NCBI GenBank assembly: GCA_018242295.1
Contig: JAFECE010000011.1
Coordinates: 930,001 to 994,000, forward strand
From: Pseudomonadota bacterium
GTDB lineage: Bacteria > Pseudomonadota > Alphaproteobacteria > Rhizobiales > Hyphomicrobiaceae
Direction: 5' to 3'
DNA: 64,000 nt
Below, piece after piece: positions 61,965-64,000 of the stretch. The notes under the pieces were generated by a model. The model saw nothing but the letters and a program-made list of their open reading frames with translations, had not been told where the DNA came from and made no database searches. The first letter of the stretch is position 1; every line of letters starts with the position of its first letter. A program made the translations under genes and the position numbers.

Positions 61965-62063
61965 ATGACAGACTACCCGGTGCTCGGACTTCTCTCAATC
62001 ATCGCGCCGTGCTTCGTGCTCGGTGTCTTTGCGACATTTGCGATGTGGTTCGGAGACCTCTAA
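61965..62063 (+). CDS. 32-residue single-pass membrane peptide
   Basis: ATG 61965 opens a short frame with a single hydrophobic helix ('LGLLSIIAPCFVLGVFATFA') and ending '...WFGDL'. AAGGA lies about ten bases upstream. Its position between two identical hairpin elements and before the next gene of the cassette supports it. Small phage-type membrane peptides are often of this size. Confidence 0.55.
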   Translation: MTDYPVLGLLSIIAPCFVLGVFATFAMWFGDL

Positions 62064-62150
62064 CCCACGGAACTCATGGTGTTGCGTTCGGACCTATCGG
62101 GGCCCTCTACCCGGTAGGTTCGCGCCCTGCACCAAGCAGGAAAATGAAGC

Positions 62151-62194
62151 GGCCCGACACGGTGCTGAAACACCGCGCCGGGCCTTTGTCTCAA
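62151..62194 (+). repeat. Intercistronic hairpin plus TTTGTCTCAA tail, copy 2
   Basis: A stem GGCCCG...CGGTG / CACCG...CGGGCC (62151-62184) is followed by TTTGTCTCAA, as at copy 1. It lies 27 bases before the ATG of the membrane/coiled-coil gene at 62221. Possibly an mRNA-processing or attenuation element of the cassette. Confidence 0.65.
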
Positions 62195-62220
62195 CCCTTG
62201 GTTCAAGCAAGGATTTCAAC

Positions 62221-62895
62221 ATGACCTACAATATCACGTCGGCGAAAGGACTGGCTACCGTTACGGGCGCCGGCATCCTCTTCGCAGCCACCAATGCCAA
62301 CATCCTGCAAACGGGTGGTTGGCAAACGTCTCATGCACTCCTCGTTGCTTCACTTAGCTTTGGCGTCTTCGCCGGGGCTCGCGTCATTGGACAGGGCGCC
62401 GGCAAAATGGCCCTTGTGATCATTGCCGCGCTCGGAGCAGGCGAGGCATACAACTTCTTCGCGACCGGAGAGAGAACGGTCGTCGAGCGTGAGGCGGGAG
62501 CAGCTCCATTGCGGGACGCGCTCGCCAAGCACAACGCGGCAGTGTCGAAGCTCGCCGCTCTCCAGCAGGCCGAACCGACCTCGGCCCGTTTGCAGATCGC
62601 CCGTCAGGCGAAAGGCGACGCGGACGATGCGGTCACGAAGGAAGCCTCCGACGGCTGCAAGTCCGAGTGCCGTAGGAAGCAAGGTCTTGCCGACAAGGCG
62701 CAGGCCGAGCTTGTCTCCGCGGTAGCCGAAGCGGAACAGATGCATCAAGCTGAGATCGAGGCCGCCAAGGCCGATGTCGACGCAAACCCCGTTCCGTCGT
62801 CTGCGACCGCCCTTGCCGATCGGATCGGTTGGGCGCCGTGGGTGCTCGATCTGTTTATGGGGCGGGGCTTCTCTCGATCGGCGCAAACGGACTAG
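62221..62895 (+). CDS. Membrane/coiled-coil protein, N-terminal part of a frameshifted gene
   Basis: A 224-residue frame: two or three hydrophobic segments near the N-terminus ('ALLVASLSFGVFAGARVIGQ', 'MALVIIAALGAGEAYNFFA'), then a long Ala/Glu-rich coiled coil, with Cys in 'SDGCKSECRRKQ'. It ends 'WAPWVLDLFM' before turning into 'GRGFSRSAQTD'. Related proteins continue after 'LDLFM' with a third membrane helix, which here appears in another frame (see 62829). The true protein was therefore probably about 347 residues, ending at 63263. Confidence 0.65.
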   Translation: MTYNITSAKGLATVTGAGILFAATNANILQTGGWQTSHALLVASLSFGVFAGARVIGQGAGKMALVIIAALGAGEAYNFFATGERTVVEREAGAAPLRDALAKHNAAVSKLAALQQAEPTSARLQIARQAKGDADDAVTKEASDGCKSECRRKQGLADKAQAELVSAVAEAEQMHQAEIEAAKADVDANPVPSSATALADRIGWAPWVLDLFMGRGFSRSAQTD

Positions 62896-63263
62896 CCGGA
62901 ACGCTCATCGCGTTCGGGGCGAACGTGTCTCGGAACACCGAGGACGCTCAGACCGATTTCGATCCGGCCCTGGCCGAGAATGTTGTCCGGTTCTTTCGTC
63001 CGGACCGTGACAACGGCAATGGCGGATCCGGTCGTGGTCCGAGTCCGAAACCCGGACCCACCGGACTGAGCAAAGAGCAGGCCCTCGCCGATATCCTTGA
63101 TCGGCTGGGGCAGGGGCTGACAATCCCAAGTCAGGATGCACTTGCATCGGACTGGGGCAGACCGAAGCAGACGGTCTCGGACTGGATGAAAGAATGGCGC
63201 CGGATTGGAATAATTCCGCCGCCGATCCGGACCGGACGATACAAGGCAACCATCGCGATCTGA
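62829..63263 (+). CDS. HTH-containing C-terminal part of the frameshifted gene
   Basis: This frame picks up the third membrane helix ('GLLSIGANGLAGTLIAFGAN', near 62865), then a charged linker with Pro/Gly. A C-terminal helix-turn-helix segment follows ('LSKEQALADILDRLGQGLTI', 'QDALASDWGRPKQTVSDWMK'), ending with 'IPPPIRTGRYKATIAI'. The upstream residues of this frame (62829-62855) are not protein-like, so the start shown is nominal. A strong terminator follows the stop. One base appears lost in the G-rich stretch 62858-62868. Confidence 0.65.
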   Translation: MGAVGARSVYGAGLLSIGANGLAGTLIAFGANVSRNTEDAQTDFDPALAENVVRFFRPDRDNGNGGSGRGPSPKPGPTGLSKEQALADILDRLGQGLTIPSQDALASDWGRPKQTVSDWMKEWRRIGIIPPPIRTGRYKATIAI

Positions 63264-63270
63264 CCTGTAG

Positions 63271-63303
63271 AACCCTCGTCGCTTACCGCGGCGGGGGTTT
63301 TTT
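63271..63303 (+). terminator. Rho-independent terminator
   Basis: A 12-pair stem (AACCCTCGTCGC with GCGGCGGGGGTT, including two wobble pairs) and five-base loop followed by six T. It closes the cassette that ends at 63263. Confidence 0.9.
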
Positions 63304-63365
63304 GTTTTCACGATCGTGCTGATACAATCCGACGGTCGACAAAGGATTCGCAGGGAGCGGGCCGC

Positions 63366-63707
63366 ATGAGTGCTGATGATGTTGAAAAGCTGAAAGCAGA
63401 CGACTTCGGTCCGGTCACGCTCCGATATTCTACAAAGCCGATGCTACGACCTGAGGGTGCCGGTTATGCGCCGATGGTGAGCGAGCATTTCGCGACGAAC
63501 GCGGCAGCGCTCGATCGGTGTTTCGAGCTTTCGTCGACCGCGACGCCCTTTCATGTCCCTTCGATATCGATGCGCGAACCGCCGTACGATGAAACCCTGA
63601 CCTCGGCAGAGATCAACGCCGGGATCCGCAGTCGCCTTCGGGCAGCGCAGTCTTCTAATCCGAACGAAGGAGGGCGGGAGCGATCCGAAGGTCGGGCAAA
63701 GAGCTGA
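63366..63707 (+). CDS. Hypothetical protein of the mobile element
   Basis: A 113-residue protein ('VEKLKADDFGPVTLRYSTKP', 'MVSEHFATNAAALDRCFELS') with a GGGAGC purine stretch upstream of ATG 63366. No family recognised. Its end overlaps the convergent frame below by about 50 bases, so one of the two is doubtful. Confidence 0.45.
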   Translation: MSADDVEKLKADDFGPVTLRYSTKPMLRPEGAGYAPMVSEHFATNAAALDRCFELSSTATPFHVPSISMREPPYDETLTSAEINAGIRSRLRAAQSSNPNEGGRERSEGRAKS

Positions 63708-64000
63708 CATGGGCCTCGCCGAGCGTTGCGTCTTCTCTTTCGAAATCGCACCTATCGGATTGATGCCGCGGGGACGGTAGTCTTTGCCTTAGGTCGATCG
63801 GTCTATTGAACCGCAAATGCTCGACCCCCATTAGGAACCAAGCAACTGTGTCTGCCAAAAGTTGATTGACAGTCGCAGTTGACTGGAGCACTTCGTACTC
63901 TTGTTCGCGGGCCTTTGTGCCGGCGGAAAGTCCAACAATCCTATCGAAAGAGACATGGGCAGTAGCAGCTTCGGCTTCCCTCACGCGGCGTTGGTCGCGG
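63655..64000 (-). CDS. Partial hypothetical protein, 5' end outside the window
   Basis: The frame remains open to the window end. GTG 63984 is a possible start, but the residues before it ('RDQRRVREAEA') look continuous. 'VNQLLADTVAWFLMGVEHLR' and acidic segments are visible. No family recognised. It overlaps the convergent 63366 gene at its 3' end. Confidence 0.4.
   Translation of the reverse strand, partial: RDQRRVREAEAATAHVSFDRIVGLSAGTKAREQEYEVLQSTATVNQLLADTVAWFLMGVEHLRFNRPIDLRQRLPSPRHQSDRCDFEREDATLGEAHVSSLPDLRIAPALLRSD

Noticed and set aside
51549-64000. Search by eye for a second copy of the tRNA-Pro 3' end (attR)
   Set aside because: None was noticed before the window end, so the right border of the island is not called.

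Overview
The window looks like a chromosomal segment of a GC-rich methylotrophic alphaproteobacterium of the Hyphomicrobiales, most likely Hyphomicrobium or a close relative. The evidence is the combination of formaldehyde-activating enzyme (fae), mtdB, mch, beta-RFAP synthase, methanofuran/methanopterin-type synthesis genes, a complete pqqABCDE operon and Rhizobiales-style palindromic repeats. This is inference from gene content; no 16S gene is present.

Layout. (1) 1-10.7 kb, housekeeping: tail of a membrane protein, trpE behind a SurA/PpiD-type foldase, tpiA, secG, pyrG, a secreted protein with a lytic-transglycosylase-like motif, and a bactofilin. (2) 10.7-12.1 kb: an orphan pqqA with its own terminator, then kdsA. 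(3) 12.8-17.7 kb, minus strand: a five-gene operon of the PQQ-associated ABC transporter type (periplasmic binding protein, YVTN beta-propeller, ATPase, permease, secreted protein). Relatives (ped, lut) are linked to alcohol oxidation and lanthanide uptake. (4) 17.9-24.5 kb, plus strand: a secreted protein, a Tat-exported SsuA/NMT1-like ABC importer, then overlapping genes for MfnB, a FolB-like aldolase, an MfnE-like kinase, a DUF447 protein and a methyltransferase broken by an apparent frameshift. (5) 25.0-34.6 kb: an MfnF-like protein, a HisA-like protein, fae, a CitG-like protein, a RimK-like ligase, mch, an ATP-grasp protein, mtdB and beta-RFAP synthase, then a pterin carbinolamine dehydratase and folK. 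Regions 4 and 5 together form a C1-transfer and cofactor-synthesis island: H4MPT and probably methylofuran. (6) 34.7-38.6 kb: a cytochrome c and pqqABCDE, minus strand. (7) 39.2-47.2 kb: assimilatory sulfate reduction (cysJ, cysI, TauE/SafE, cysHDN), with two palindromic repeat elements. (8) 47.4-51.3 kb: a BaiN-like flavoprotein, a glyoxalase, a double cold-shock-domain protein, DUF192 and a small membrane protein.

(9) From 51.5 kb to the window end is an integrated mobile element inserted at a tRNA-Pro(TGG). It starts with a tyrosine integrase and continues with AlpA-like regulators, a replication module (HTH protein plus Twinkle/DnaB-like helicase), many small unknown proteins, a ribbon-helix-helix regulator with candidate operators, and a phage-like cassette. 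That cassette has repeated intercistronic hairpins and a membrane/HTH gene split by a frameshift. The right end is not in the window.

How the parts fit: PQQ dehydrogenases (not in the window) would oxidise methanol or other alcohols in the periplasm, using PqqA-derived cofactor and passing electrons to cytochrome c. Formaldehyde is captured by Fae and oxidised through MtdB and Mch on H4MPT, whose synthesis genes are interleaved. No CRISPR array, rRNA operon or complete insertion sequence was recognised.
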